NCBI GenBank assembly: GCA_051653605.1 | Contig: JBOFWL010000145.1 | Location: forward strand, 186,001 to 250,000 | Length of the DNA stretch: 64,000 nucleotides | Origin: JBOFWL01 sp051653605 | Lineage (GTDB): Bacteria; Spirochaetota; Brevinematia; Brevinematales; Brevinemataceae | Reading direction: 5' to 3' | Part shown: in pieces, positions 34,436 through 42,860 of the stretch | Layout of the letters: each line of letters begins with the position of its first letter | How positions within the stretch are numbered: the first letter of the stretch is position 1 | Notes under the pieces: model-generated | The model's database searches: none | Told to the model about the DNA's origin: nothing | The model's input: the letters and a program-made list of their open reading frames with translations, nothing else | Program-made: the position numbers and the translations under genes

Positions 34436-35362
34436 TTAGCTAAGAATATCTCCCGATTTAAGACGCATCCCATTAGCAAAATCCTTAGCATCGCAAGCTT
34501 TTTTTCCGGGAGCCTGCACAATCTTAAAAATAATTGAGCCTTCATAGCATGCAAGCTCTAGCCCATCCGAGCTGATATTGAGGATTTCTCCTCTTTTACC
34601 TTGTTTATCTCCCAGTGTGCAATCTAAAATTTTGAGCATGCCTTCTCTCCAGGGGAGCGCAATTCCTGGAAAATGCTTCAATGCCTTATAGGCTCTTAAA
34701 ATTTCTTCGGCAGTCATTGAAAAATCGATAATGCCGTCTTCTTTTGTGATTAAACTGCAGTATGAGGCAGCATCATGGTTTTGCGGGAGTGCCTTGATGG
34801 AGTTTTTCTCCAAGCCTCGGACAACCTCCAAGACAAGTTGGGCTCCATTTTCTGAAAGCCGTTGCTCTAAAGAATGATAATCGTCTTCAGGGAGAATAGG
34901 CAGAGACTGTTGAGCAAGAATATCGCCTTCGTCCATACCTGCTGCAATATACTGAACCGTATTTCCAGTTTCTTCTCGCCCTTGCCAAAGAGCAAACTGG
35001 ATAGGGCTAGCCCCCCTAAGTGAAGGAAGCAGCGAGGCATGAAGATTAATCATCCCTTTTGGGGGCAAATTAAAGATAGATGCTGGCACAATCTTACCAT
35101 AGGACACCAAAACAAACAGATCCGCATTAAAATCTTGCAACTGCGCGATAAATTCTGTATTATTTTTGAGCTTTGCTGGCTGCAAAACAGGGATTTCATG
35201 CTGTAATGCAAACTCTTTTATAGGATTAAGCCTTGGAGTTTTCATTCCTCGCCCAACAACGGTATCGGGAGCGGTAACCACTGCAACAATATCCTCATTC
35301 TGAGCTAAAATTTCTAGGGGTTTGAGTGAAAAAAGGCTGTTGCCCCAGTATATAATTCTCAC
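34436..35362 (-). CDS. fmt: Methionyl-tRNA formyltransferase
   Basis: 308 residues. The formyl-folate site is intact and sits at the usual numbering: Asn106, His108 and Asp144, within GMINLHASLLPSLRGASP and AAGMDEGDI. The C-terminal tRNA-binding barrel is complete. It adds the formyl group to initiator Met-tRNA. Its start overlaps the def stop by 4 bases (ATGA), pairing the enzyme that adds the formyl group with the one that removes it. Confidence 0.96.
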   Translation of the reverse strand: MRIIYWGNSLFSLKPLEILAQNEDIVAVVTAPDTVVGRGMKTPRLNPIKEFALQHEIPVLQPAKLKNNTEFIAQLQDFNADLFVLVSYGKIVPASIFNLPPKGMINLHASLLPSLRGASPIQFALWQGREETGNTVQYIAAGMDEGDILAQQSLPILPEDDYHSLEQRLSENGAQLVLEVVRGLEKNSIKALPQNHDAASYCSLITKEDGIIDFSMTAEEILRAYKALKHFPGIALPWREGMLKILDCTLGDKQGKRGEILNISSDGLELACYEGSIIFKIVQAPGKKACDAKDFANGMRLKSGDILS

Positions 35363-35904
35363 GGATACACCTCTGGGTAGCTGTTCTTACTATATTCGAG
35401 GAAGCGTTTACATTCATTTTGATTTCTTTCTGTATCTTGAGAATTAAAATAATCGATGAATAATTTGCCATGTAGGTGATCAAACTCATGCTGGAGGCAG
35501 CGTGCATATAGGCCAGTGGCTTCTACGGTACGCCAAGCTCCGGAGGGCATCATGGCTTTCATTCTGATTTTGAATGGCCGCTGGACATCCCCTCTCATAT
35601 CAGGGAAAGATAGGCAGCCTTCGTTTTCAACTTCCGTTGTCTTAGAAGAAAAAACTATCTCAGGGTTAATGAACACCCCTTTACAGGCAGCATATTTTCG
35701 ATCTCTCATGGTGGATAAATCGACAACAAATATTTGTTTTTGCACACCAATTTGGGGGGCAGCAAGACCAATCCCTTTTTGAACAGTCAAGGTATCTTTT
35801 AAATCTTTAATAATGGAGAGAATCTCCGGTGTAATTTCGGTCACTGGTTCGGCGGGTATTCTTAAAGCAGGGTGTCCGTAAATAACGACATCTCGTACAG
35901 GCAT
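35359..35904 (-). CDS. def: Peptide deformylase
   Basis: 181 residues. All three motifs are present: GIGLAAPQIG, EGCLSFP with the metal Cys, and QHEFDHLHG with two metal His and the catalytic Glu. It removes the N-formyl group from new proteins. The C-terminus extends about 20 residues past the last helix with a polar tail. It overlaps fmt by 4 bases and follows mnmA by 12. Confidence 0.96.
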   Translation of the reverse strand: MPVRDVVIYGHPALRIPAEPVTEITPEILSIIKDLKDTLTVQKGIGLAAPQIGVQKQIFVVDLSTMRDRKYAACKGVFINPEIVFSSKTTEVENEGCLSFPDMRGDVQRPFKIRMKAMMPSGAWRTVEATGLYARCLQHEFDHLHGKLFIDYFNSQDTERNQNECKRFLEYSKNSYPEVYP

Positions 35905-35916
35905 GAGTGCTCCTTT

Positions 35917-36957
35917 TTATAAGAGTTCTATTTTAGTAATTTGTCCGGCAGCATAGACGAGTTCATCCTTGTAAAACACAGCGTACTGGCCTGGGGATAC
36001 AATATCTTGGGGCTCTTGCAGCTCGACACTGCATGAAGAACCATTGAAATTACCAATGGTAGCGGCGCCTCGACTACTTCGATAGCGAGTTTGCACAAGC
36101 CATGATCCATCCGTAAATTCTCGTGAAAAAATATTCATTTTATCAACAAAAAATCGTTTACTTCTGGGTTTTTCTCCCAAAATAATTGTGTTATGTTGTG
36201 CATCAATGCTACGCACATAAGTTTTTTTGCCATGAGCACCAATGCCACGACGCTGACCCAAAGCATAAAATGCCACACCACTGTGATCCCCAACTTGTTT
36301 TCCTTCCATCAGCATCGGCCCAGATTTTTCAGAGATACCTTCTTGACGAAGATAATCACGATAGTCTTCGGGGACAAAACAAATATCTTGGCTTTCACTT
36401 TTATCAGCACGAATAGGCAATCCTGATGCAGCTACGATTTCTCTAATTTCACTTTTAGTTTTATCTGCCAAAGGGAATATAAGATAAGGAAGAAGCTCTG
36501 CTTCGATCATTGCTAAAAAATAGCTTTGATCTTTTGCTTTATCTTTTCCTGTACGAAAGAAATACTCGCCATTAACGCATTCAACGCCACTATAATGCCC
36601 CATTGCAACCGCATCAGCACCTTCTCCGATGGCGTATTCGACAAGTGCACCAAATTTTGCAAACCGATTGCAGAGCATACAAGGATTAGGGGTTTCCCCA
36701 TTTAGATAACTTTGCACAAATGGGTTTCGCACTCTAGCTTTAAATAACTCTTTAAGGTCGAGAACGCGATGCCCCACGCCTAATGCCGTACAAACCCGTT
36801 TGGCATCTGCTATTTCTTCTACAGAGCAACATTTACGAGAACCCGTCTCTCCTAGACCAACAAAAGTAAGCCCTTCGACATCGTGCCCTTGATCGTGCAA
36901 TATTTTCAGCGATGCGGTGCTATCAACGCCACCGCTCATTCCAACAAATATTTTCAT
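35917..36957 (-). CDS. mnmA: tRNA 2-thiouridylase MnmA
   Basis: 346 residues. The ATP-pyrophosphatase loop is GMSGGVDSTAS at the N-terminus. The catalytic cysteines appear in NPCMLCN and SQDICFV, and the GQRRGIGAHGKKTYV block and C-terminal beta-barrel follow. It makes 2-thiouridine at the wobble position of Lys, Glu and Gln tRNAs. It starts one base before the fliO stop region and runs 12 bases ahead of def. Confidence 0.95.
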   Translation of the reverse strand: MKIFVGMSGGVDSTASLKILHDQGHDVEGLTFVGLGETGSRKCCSVEEIADAKRVCTALGVGHRVLDLKELFKARVRNPFVQSYLNGETPNPCMLCNRFAKFGALVEYAIGEGADAVAMGHYSGVECVNGEYFFRTGKDKAKDQSYFLAMIEAELLPYLIFPLADKTKSEIREIVAASGLPIRADKSESQDICFVPEDYRDYLRQEGISEKSGPMLMEGKQVGDHSGVAFYALGQRRGIGAHGKKTYVRSIDAQHNTIILGEKPRSKRFFVDKMNIFSREFTDGSWLVQTRYRSSRGAATIGNFNGSSCSVELQEPQDIVSPGQYAVFYKDELVYAAGQITKIELL

Positions 36958-37536
36958 TTATTTATTCCGAAGTCGATCAATCTGGCTACGTAAAAACTCA
37001 AGTGCCTTGCGTGACTTGCCTTCCGGAAGATTTTGGAGGAGATCGGTAAAAGCTCCTTCCTTGGGTTGAGCTTTATGAATTTCGAGGAAATCGGCGGTTT
37101 CTTTATCTGTAATTTTATCAATAAGCGTCATACCATCAGAAGAAAGAGAGAGTAAGTAGTATATATTATTGAGTTTAGCCACAACAAAATAAACACCCAA
37201 GCCTGCTGGAACAAGAGAAATCACCTCGATGGGGGAGGACTCATGAGAAAGAAGCAAGGTGTTTTTACGAAAGAAAAATTTAAGGACGAGCCATGTTAAA
37301 AAGCCCAACAAACCCGTGATAAAGACAATACGAAACAGTGTAAAAAAGAGATTTTCTCCAGCTTGAGGAGCCGGCGTGGTGATAGGAGCATCCGCCCCTG
37401 TATAGAAAGCGTCCAAAAAGCCGTTTGAAGCTTGAGAATTGGAAAGCTCCTCCGCAGAAGGCTGGTTAGTTTCATCTTGAGCTTGTAGAAAAGAAACAGA
37501 AAATAGGATAAAAAACAATACTTTTATAATATTCAT
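36958..37536 (-). CDS. fliO: Flagellar biosynthesis protein FliO
   Basis: 192 residues from the ATG at 37536. A signal-like N-terminus (MNIIKVLFFILFSVSFLQA) is followed by a polar Asn/Ser/Pro segment. A membrane helix lies at about 63-88, and a short cytoplasmic beta domain follows with the FliO blocks EVISLVPAGLGVYFVVAKL and IYYLLSL. FliO helps assemble the FliP ring of the flagellar export gate. It stands apart from other flagellar genes, heading an RNA-modification/translation operon. The promoter places the transcript start almost on this ATG, and upstream in-frame starts (37554, 37572) fall inside the promoter. Confidence 0.72.
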   Translation of the reverse strand: MNIIKVLFFILFSVSFLQAQDETNQPSAEELSNSQASNGFLDAFYTGADAPITTPAPQAGENLFFTLFRIVFITGLLGFLTWLVLKFFFRKNTLLLSHESSPIEVISLVPAGLGVYFVVAKLNNIYYLLSLSSDGMTLIDKITDKETADFLEIHKAQPKEGAFTDLLQNLPEGKSRKALEFLRSQIDRLRNK

Positions 37537-37542
37537 ATCATT

Positions 37543-37572
37543 ATGATACACCATTTTAGTTCGTTTTGTCAA
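37543..37572 (-). promoter_or_regulatory. Promoter of the fliO-mnmA-def-fmt-PASTA operon
   Basis: On the minus strand, TTGACA (37567-37572), 18 bases, TATCAT (37543-37548). The expected start is at about 37536-37537, coinciding with the first ATG of fliO, so the message may have no 5' leader. Confidence 0.65.
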
Positions 37573-37590
37573 TACAAGAGAGCAAGGCGT

Positions 37591-38466
37591 TTATTGAGAG
37601 AATACAAGGTTTTTATTCAAGAATGGAAGCGTTAATTTCCATGTGCTACCCCAAAATAGCCAATCATGTGCGGCAGCTTCATAAATCTTATAAGTATTAG
37701 TAAGATTATATTCATTTAGATTTCGATGAAGGTTGAGAGTATTCATTACAGGCGTAACTATATCTGTTCTCCCTGTTAAAATAAGAAAGTTCGCTCGGTG
37801 AGCTTGAGAAACATAATTAGGAAGAAGAGAGTGATAGCTATTAGCGTCCCATTTTTCTTGAGAAAACGGCTTGCCGTAAACATTTGTGAGATTAGATCGA
37901 TACATTAGATTTAATACAAAGTTGGGAAGGGGCTTTCCCTTTGCTGTAATTGCGGGAGAAATCAATACCACGGCATTAAAATAAGCTGGATTACCCATAG
38001 ATAATACCAAAGCCCCGTGTGCTCCCATCGATTGACCACCAATGGCTCGAGCTTCTTTTTTCTTGATGGTTCGATAATTGTTTTCTATATAAGGAAATAG
38101 GTCTTTAACAAAAGCTGTTCTCATGTTGGTGCCTTCGATATCGTTATACCAGGAATTCCAGCCATCAGGAAAGACGATGATCATCGGCGAGATAATCCCT
38201 TTTTGGATAGCAAAGTCTAACGACTGTTTAACTTTTCCTTTTTTTACCCAACTTTGATGATTATCTGTAATACCATGCAGCAAATAGAACACCGGATAGC
38301 GATTTGTTTGCTCATCATATCCTGCAGGGAGATAAACAGTGTAACTCCAATCACTTTTTAATTCTTCTGAATAGAAATTTGTTGAGACAATCGTACTATT
38401 TATCTGAGTATACGCTTTTACTGCAATAAAAAGCAAAAAAAATGCCCTTAAAAATAAATTTTTCAT
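37591..38466 (-). CDS. Exported esterase (esterase D/feruloyl-esterase-like)
   Basis: 291 residues from the ATG at 38466; GGGGAA precedes it and overlaps the upstream stop. A signal peptide (to about residue 20) is followed by an alpha/beta hydrolase of the Pfam 'Esterase' type: YPVFYLLHGITDNHQSW, the nucleophile elbow GGQSMG (Ser146) and a late catalytic His (AAAHDWLFW). The family includes S-formylglutathione hydrolases and carbohydrate esterases. Being exported and beside an L,D-transpeptidase, it may act on envelope or imported glycan esters. This is an inference. Confidence 0.8.
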   Translation of the reverse strand: MKNLFLRAFFLLFIAVKAYTQINSTIVSTNFYSEELKSDWSYTVYLPAGYDEQTNRYPVFYLLHGITDNHQSWVKKGKVKQSLDFAIQKGIISPMIIVFPDGWNSWYNDIEGTNMRTAFVKDLFPYIENNYRTIKKKEARAIGGQSMGAHGALVLSMGNPAYFNAVVLISPAITAKGKPLPNFVLNLMYRSNLTNVYGKPFSQEKWDANSYHSLLPNYVSQAHRANFLILTGRTDIVTPVMNTLNLHRNLNEYNLTNTYKIYEAAAHDWLFWGSTWKLTLPFLNKNLVFSQ

Positions 38467-38467
38467 A

Positions 38468-39064
38468 TTATTTCCCCATAATATAAACAAGGGTGTTAAC
38501 TACTACATGATTGTATAATTCTATAACATCTGTATTTTTTAAACGCACACAGCCCCGAGAAATAGCTTGCCCTAAGCGTCCTTCTTCTGGTGTACCATGG
38601 ATATTAATCCCTCTTTTAACACTGTCTACATTGCCACCTTTATTAATGCCGTCTTGCAGGCCTTCAAGGGGAAGCACCCTTGTCGTTTGATAATCTTTAT
38701 CACTTCGGGTATTATTTGTGTAGATGGGAACTATTTCTGGCATAACCTTTTTATAGTAGATGTTTCGCCCAATAGGCTCTCCATCGCCCACTTTCATCCA
38801 TATTCGATGCCAGCCAAGGGGCGTTCCATTAGAGCCTATCTTAGAAGAAGTCCCCCCTCTTCCTGTTGATATAACATATTCTTTGGTGATTTTGCCATTC
38901 TTAACAAAATATAACTTTTGAAGAGGCACATTCACCAAAAGAAGTGTATCAATATTATATTCGGGGTAAAGCTCTATGGCTTCATGCAAAATGGGTTTTA
39001 TATCAGAAAAGCCATGAAGAAGCCCCCCTATATAAAACCATATAAAAAAGATTAGATATCTCAT
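38468..39064 (-). CDS. L,D-transpeptidase (YkuD domain)
   Basis: 198 residues with a signal-like hydrophobic start. The YkuD catalytic motif is complete: HGT (156-158) and SRGCVRL (169-175), with Cys172 as the nucleophile. The substrate strand LLLVNVPLQKLYFVKNGKI is typical. Such enzymes form 3-3 peptidoglycan crosslinks or attach proteins to the wall. The protein has only the catalytic domain. It overlaps the ankyrin gene by 4 bases and runs directly into the esterase gene. Confidence 0.9.
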   Translation of the reverse strand: MRYLIFFIWFYIGGLLHGFSDIKPILHEAIELYPEYNIDTLLLVNVPLQKLYFVKNGKITKEYVISTGRGGTSSKIGSNGTPLGWHRIWMKVGDGEPIGRNIYYKKVMPEIVPIYTNNTRSDKDYQTTRVLPLEGLQDGINKGGNVDSVKRGINIHGTPEEGRLGQAISRGCVRLKNTDVIELYNHVVVNTLVYIMGK

Positions 39065-39696
39065 TTATTTTTCTCTCTAAGCAAGAGAACAACCTTTTGA
39101 TAAGGCGATTTATTAACAGCGAATGGTAAAGATTTCTCCGCAAGCATTAATGCTGTATTATTTTCTCTATTTACAAAAGTATGATCAGCCCCCGCTTCTA
39201 GCAGAACGGAAACCATTCGGGGATTTCCTCGCTCGGCGGCGAGCATCAGCGCAGACACCCCCTGTCTGTCTTTATGGTTAATATTTGCCCCAGCTCTTAT
39301 TAAAAGCTTAAGCACCGCTGTATTTTCAGCAACCGAAGCTGCATAAAAAAGCGCCGTCCAGCCTTCGATATCTTGAGCGTTAATGGCATCTTTTTTAAGG
39401 AAATACTTAATCATCGACCTATTATTAAGGGTTGAGGCTTGCATCAGCATGGTTCTTTGTTGATCATTTTTCATCGATGCCCCTTTCGATAAGAGGTATC
39501 GAGCCGTTTTAAGGTTTTTACTATAAAAAATAAGAGGCAACCCATCTTTTACAAGGGAGGGAGATATAGATTCGTTCTCAATGAAATGTTTGATCGCCTT
39601 TCTATTTGCTGATTTCGCAGCTTGAAAGACATCCATAGAAAAAGCATATCCATCAATCATCAACAATAACAAAAATAAAATAAAAACTCTCTGCAT
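39061..39696 (-). CDS. Exported ankyrin-repeat protein
   Basis: 211 residues. A signal peptide (cleavage near DGYAFS) is followed by about five ankyrin repeats. The clearest are EGWTALFYAASVAENTAVLK and QGVSALMLAAERGNPRMVSV. Ankyrin repeats bind proteins. The position between a potassium transporter and an L,D-transpeptidase gives no firm role. It is 12 bases after trkH and overlaps the transpeptidase gene by 4. Confidence 0.85.
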   Translation of the reverse strand: MQRVFILFLLLLMIDGYAFSMDVFQAAKSANRKAIKHFIENESISPSLVKDGLPLIFYSKNLKTARYLLSKGASMKNDQQRTMLMQASTLNNRSMIKYFLKKDAINAQDIEGWTALFYAASVAENTAVLKLLIRAGANINHKDRQGVSALMLAAERGNPRMVSVLLEAGADHTFVNRENNTALMLAEKSLPFAVNKSPYQKVVLLLREKNK

Positions 39697-39708
39697 TTCG
39701 ATCTCCTT

Positions 39709-41451
39709 TTACCCAATAGGAATATCTTCTTCAGGAGCCAGCGATAATTTTTGGCGAGAAAATCCCCCGAGAATCGCCAGCAAGACGGTGCTTGGGCCAA
39801 CCCGCCCTATAATCATCGTTGCTGTAAGAATAAGCTTAGATGCCGTCGATAGCGTTGGAGTGATACCCGTAGAAACTCCAACCGTTCCAAAAGCTGAAAA
39901 AACCTCATAAACCACAGCAGATAAAGGTAGGTTTTCGATGATGGATAATGCCATAATCACGATAAAAATCCAAATAAGAGAATTAATAAGCACAAACCAT
40001 GCTTGAGTAATCAACTGATTGTTGATTCGTCGCCCAGCAATAACAATACTATGATTAGGGTTACTAAGCTGTCTTATTGTGGCCGCAATAACTGCAAAAG
40101 TTGTTGTCTTGATGCCTCCACCCGTAGAGCCAGGCGATGCCCCAATATACATTAAAATAGAAGAAAATAAGCGGCTTGCCTCCGAAGTAATAGAGAGATC
40201 CGTTGTGTTAAAGCCTGCCGTACGCAAGTTAACCGACGCAAACATCGAGCTAAGTAGTTGATCCCATAATGGAAGCCCTTTAAGTGAGTATGATCGCTCT
40301 AATAGATAGTAACCTATTGTGCCAAAAACAATTAACGCTATAGAGACCTTCAATGCAATGACGCTTTGTAGGCGTAACTGTATTGTCTTGCCTCGCGTGT
40401 AGTTTTTGATATCTTGCCAAACAAGAAATCCTAAGCCACCGGCAAAAATAGCAAACATCACTGTAAAATTAACCACAATATCGGTGCGATAATCGATTAA
40501 ACTATTCGAAAATAACGAAAATCCTGCATTACAAAAGGAAGATACCGCATGAAATACCGCATAATAGGCGGCACTCTCTACCGCATTCAATACTGTTGGG
40601 TATTGTGTAGGCACTAATGATATAAATTGCATTGAAAAACGCACAAAAAGGATCAAAGCAAGAACACCTTCTATCATCAACGTAAAGCCCAAAGCAAAGC
40701 GCAAAAATTGCTGAAGGCTGTTATCCCCCAGTCGAGAAGCAAAACTATCTTTTGCACTCATCTGCCCTTGTAAAGACATCGATTTACCCAAAAGATTGAT
40801 CACCACCGCCATTATTGTTACCAAACCCAAAGAACCTATCTGGATAAGAACGAGAATAATCACCTGCCCAAAATAAGAAAAATCTTTACCCGTGTCAAGC
40901 ACCGTAAGCCCCGTTACACACACAGCCGATGCCGCCGTAAAAAGAGCATCAACCGCTGAAATAGTTCTCCCCGATACACGGCTAGAAACAGGCAGCATCA
41001 ACAAACCCGCTCCAAAGAGAATCACAAGAATGAATGAACCCACAATAATAATACGGGAGTCCATCTTTATTCGAGAAAAAATACTAAAAGTGCGTCGCAA
41101 ATCTTGGTATAGATAAATACCTACAAAACCTAGAGTTAAGGTGCTAAAAAGAGTTTGTGTTTGCATTTGATTATCTATAAGAAGCTTATAAATACCCGTT
41201 GTCATCAAGAAGATCACCCAAACAAGAACAAGAACAGATGTATAGGTAAATCTAGCTGTACGAAACACATAGTATCGCAGAGTATCTCCTAAAGTTTGAA
41301 CAAATGCAAAAATCATTGTTAATTGAAGCCAAGTAGGGAGGCTCGGTATGGGAATCTCTAGGATTCCTTGAATCAAAAAGAAAGCTGTAAAAGAGAGAAT
41401 CGTCACCCGAAAAAGTGAAATAATACGAAAAAAAGACTGTAAATAGACCAT
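39709..41451 (-). CDS. TrkH/KtrB-type potassium transporter
   Basis: 580 residues. Several N-terminal hydrophobic segments (about 130 residues) precede the four pore repeats. Selectivity-like loops are visible at AVCVTGLTVLD, SSFCNAGFSLF, NLRTAGFNTTD and GTVGVSTGIT. The C-terminal GASPGSTGGGIKTTTFAV block is diagnostic of the TrkH/KtrB/NtpJ family. It imports K+ with a cytosolic TrkA/KtrA partner, which is not in the window. GGAG lies before the ATG. It is first in the operon with the ankyrin, transpeptidase and esterase genes. Confidence 0.9.
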   Translation of the reverse strand: MVYLQSFFRIISLFRVTILSFTAFFLIQGILEIPIPSLPTWLQLTMIFAFVQTLGDTLRYYVFRTARFTYTSVLVLVWVIFLMTTGIYKLLIDNQMQTQTLFSTLTLGFVGIYLYQDLRRTFSIFSRIKMDSRIIIVGSFILVILFGAGLLMLPVSSRVSGRTISAVDALFTAASAVCVTGLTVLDTGKDFSYFGQVIILVLIQIGSLGLVTIMAVVINLLGKSMSLQGQMSAKDSFASRLGDNSLQQFLRFALGFTLMIEGVLALILFVRFSMQFISLVPTQYPTVLNAVESAAYYAVFHAVSSFCNAGFSLFSNSLIDYRTDIVVNFTVMFAIFAGGLGFLVWQDIKNYTRGKTIQLRLQSVIALKVSIALIVFGTIGYYLLERSYSLKGLPLWDQLLSSMFASVNLRTAGFNTTDLSITSEASRLFSSILMYIGASPGSTGGGIKTTTFAVIAATIRQLSNPNHSIVIAGRRINNQLITQAWFVLINSLIWIFIVIMALSIIENLPLSAVVYEVFSAFGTVGVSTGITPTLSTASKLILTATMIIGRVGPSTVLLAILGGFSRQKLSLAPEEDIPIG

Positions 41452-41520
41452 AACAACTCCATGCTTCCATATTATAATGGAAAATGATCTTTTAATCGAG
41501 TATTATCATATTTTTTTTTA

Positions 41521-41549
41521 TTGCTTTTAAAAAAAAAATATGCTATAAT
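41521..41549 (+). promoter_or_regulatory. Promoter for acpP
   Basis: TTGCTT (41521-41526), 17 bases containing a long A-run, TATAAT (41544-41549). The start is expected near 41556, about 44 bases before the ATG. Confidence 0.8.
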
Positions 41550-41599
41550 TGTAGACATGTGCAGAAGCACCGCTATTGTAAACATTTATGGAGGTCATA

Positions 41600-41833
41600 A
41601 TGTCTGATACTTTTAATAAGGTTAAGGCTCTTATTATTGAGAAACTCAACGTCAATGCGGATGATATAAAAGAAACTGCAACCTTTATTGAAGATTTAGG
41701 TGCTGATTCCTTAGATATCGTCGACTTTGTTATGGCGATGGAAGAAGAGTTTGGAATTGATATTCCAGACGAAGAAGCCCAAAAAATTAAAACGGTGAAG
41801 GATGCTGTTGATTTTATTGATAAAAACAGTTAA
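41600..41833 (+). CDS. acpP: Acyl carrier protein
   Basis: 77 residues from the ATG 5 bases after GGAGG; the in-frame ATG at 41588 overlaps this ribosome site and is unlikely. The protein is acidic and helical. The phosphopantetheine serine is Ser37 in DLGADSLDIVD, and helix III reads IPDEEAQKIKTVKDAVDFI. It carries growing acyl chains in fatty-acid synthesis. The synthase that activates it (acpS) is at 58392. It has its own promoter and terminator. Confidence 0.95.
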   Translation: MSDTFNKVKALIIEKLNVNADDIKETATFIEDLGADSLDIVDFVMAMEEEFGIDIPDEEAQKIKTVKDAVDFIDKNS

Positions 41834-41846
41834 ACGCTCTTTTTTG

Positions 41847-41876
41847 ACCCGTAGGCTTTTGTCTGCGGGTTTTTTA
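41847..41876 (+). terminator. Terminator of acpP
   Basis: ACCCG (41847-41851) pairs with CGGGT (41866-41870), followed by six T. It lies 14 bases after the stop. Confidence 0.7.
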
Positions 41877-41966
41877 AATATCTAGAGAATTTTAAAAAAT
41901 TACTTCTATTTAAACCAAAAAAGAGTTATAATATGTTGCCATATTTTATAATGGTTGGGGGCTATT

Positions 41967-42851
41967 ATGATTCACTTGGTTAAAGCAAGGACATTTTACG
42001 ATAATAATATTAAATATTACCGAATTAATTCTCCAGAACCGCTTAGTAAAGGAGATGTTTATGTGGGAGAAACTCGCTTTGGTAGCGATCTCCTTGAGAT
42101 ACACTGTCCTTCTCGAAGTTCTGTTTCTGAAGAAGAATGGGGTAAAATATTAGAGGATATGGGGATAGCTGATGATAAAAAGAAATCTCGTTCCGCCTAT
42201 GAACCAATCATCCAATATAAAGCTAAAGAATCTGATATAACAGAATATTATCAAGCTAAAAAAGAGGTAGAAAATCTTTTTAGCCTTTTTAAACAAAAAA
42301 TAGAAGAACACAAGCTCTCGATGAAAATTTTAAAGTTACACTTTACCCATCATCGAGAAAAATTAGTCTGTAGCTATACAGCCGAACAACGTGTTGATTT
42401 TCGTGAATATGTGCGAGACCTCGGGGGATTGCTTCATATTCGTATTGAAATGTTTCAAATAAGCCCTAAAGATGCCGTTTCATTTATTAATACTTGCGGA
42501 GCCTGCGGGCTTCGGCTCTGTTGCTTAGTGGGTTGTAATCTTGTTCGAGTGCCTGTCCTTGAGAAAAAAGAAGGCTTTAGTAGCAAATCAAGCGGGATTT
42601 GTGGGAAAAATAAATGTTGCCATACTTATGAACTTCCTCAAAATATCGATATGCCAAATCCCGAAGTGGGAGGATATGTTAAAGGTCCGAATGGCATGTA
42701 TGTAGTAAAAGCGCTCAATATCTCCCAGAATCAGATATTTTTAACTGGTCCAACAGCAGAAGATATTGAATGCAATCTTGATGAAATTCATAAAGTGCAG
42801 GAAGAACATACTATTTTCTTTGAATATTACCCTCATAGTCCCCGTAGTTAA
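41967..42851 (+). CDS. PSP1-domain protein (RicT/YaaT-like)
   Basis: 294 residues from the ATG at 41967, with GGGGG 5 bases upstream. The C-terminal half contains the PSP1 block, with cysteines in CGACGLRLCC and SGICGKNKCCHTYE matching the GPCGRPLCC...SGLCGRLMCC pattern of RicT/YaaT. In Bacillus, RicT joins two small partners in a complex that carries Fe-S clusters and guides RNase Y. The N-terminal half is variable. The DUF5312-like gene follows after 9 bases. I see no RicA/RicF homologue in the window. Confidence 0.82.
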   Translation: MIHLVKARTFYDNNIKYYRINSPEPLSKGDVYVGETRFGSDLLEIHCPSRSSVSEEEWGKILEDMGIADDKKKSRSAYEPIIQYKAKESDITEYYQAKKEVENLFSLFKQKIEEHKLSMKILKLHFTHHREKLVCSYTAEQRVDFREYVRDLGGLLHIRIEMFQISPKDAVSFINTCGACGLRLCCLVGCNLVRVPVLEKKEGFSSKSSGICGKNKCCHTYELPQNIDMPNPEVGGYVKGPNGMYVVKALNISQNQIFLTGPTAEDIECNLDEIHKVQEEHTIFFEYYPHSPRS

Positions 42852-42860
42852 GGAATCTCT

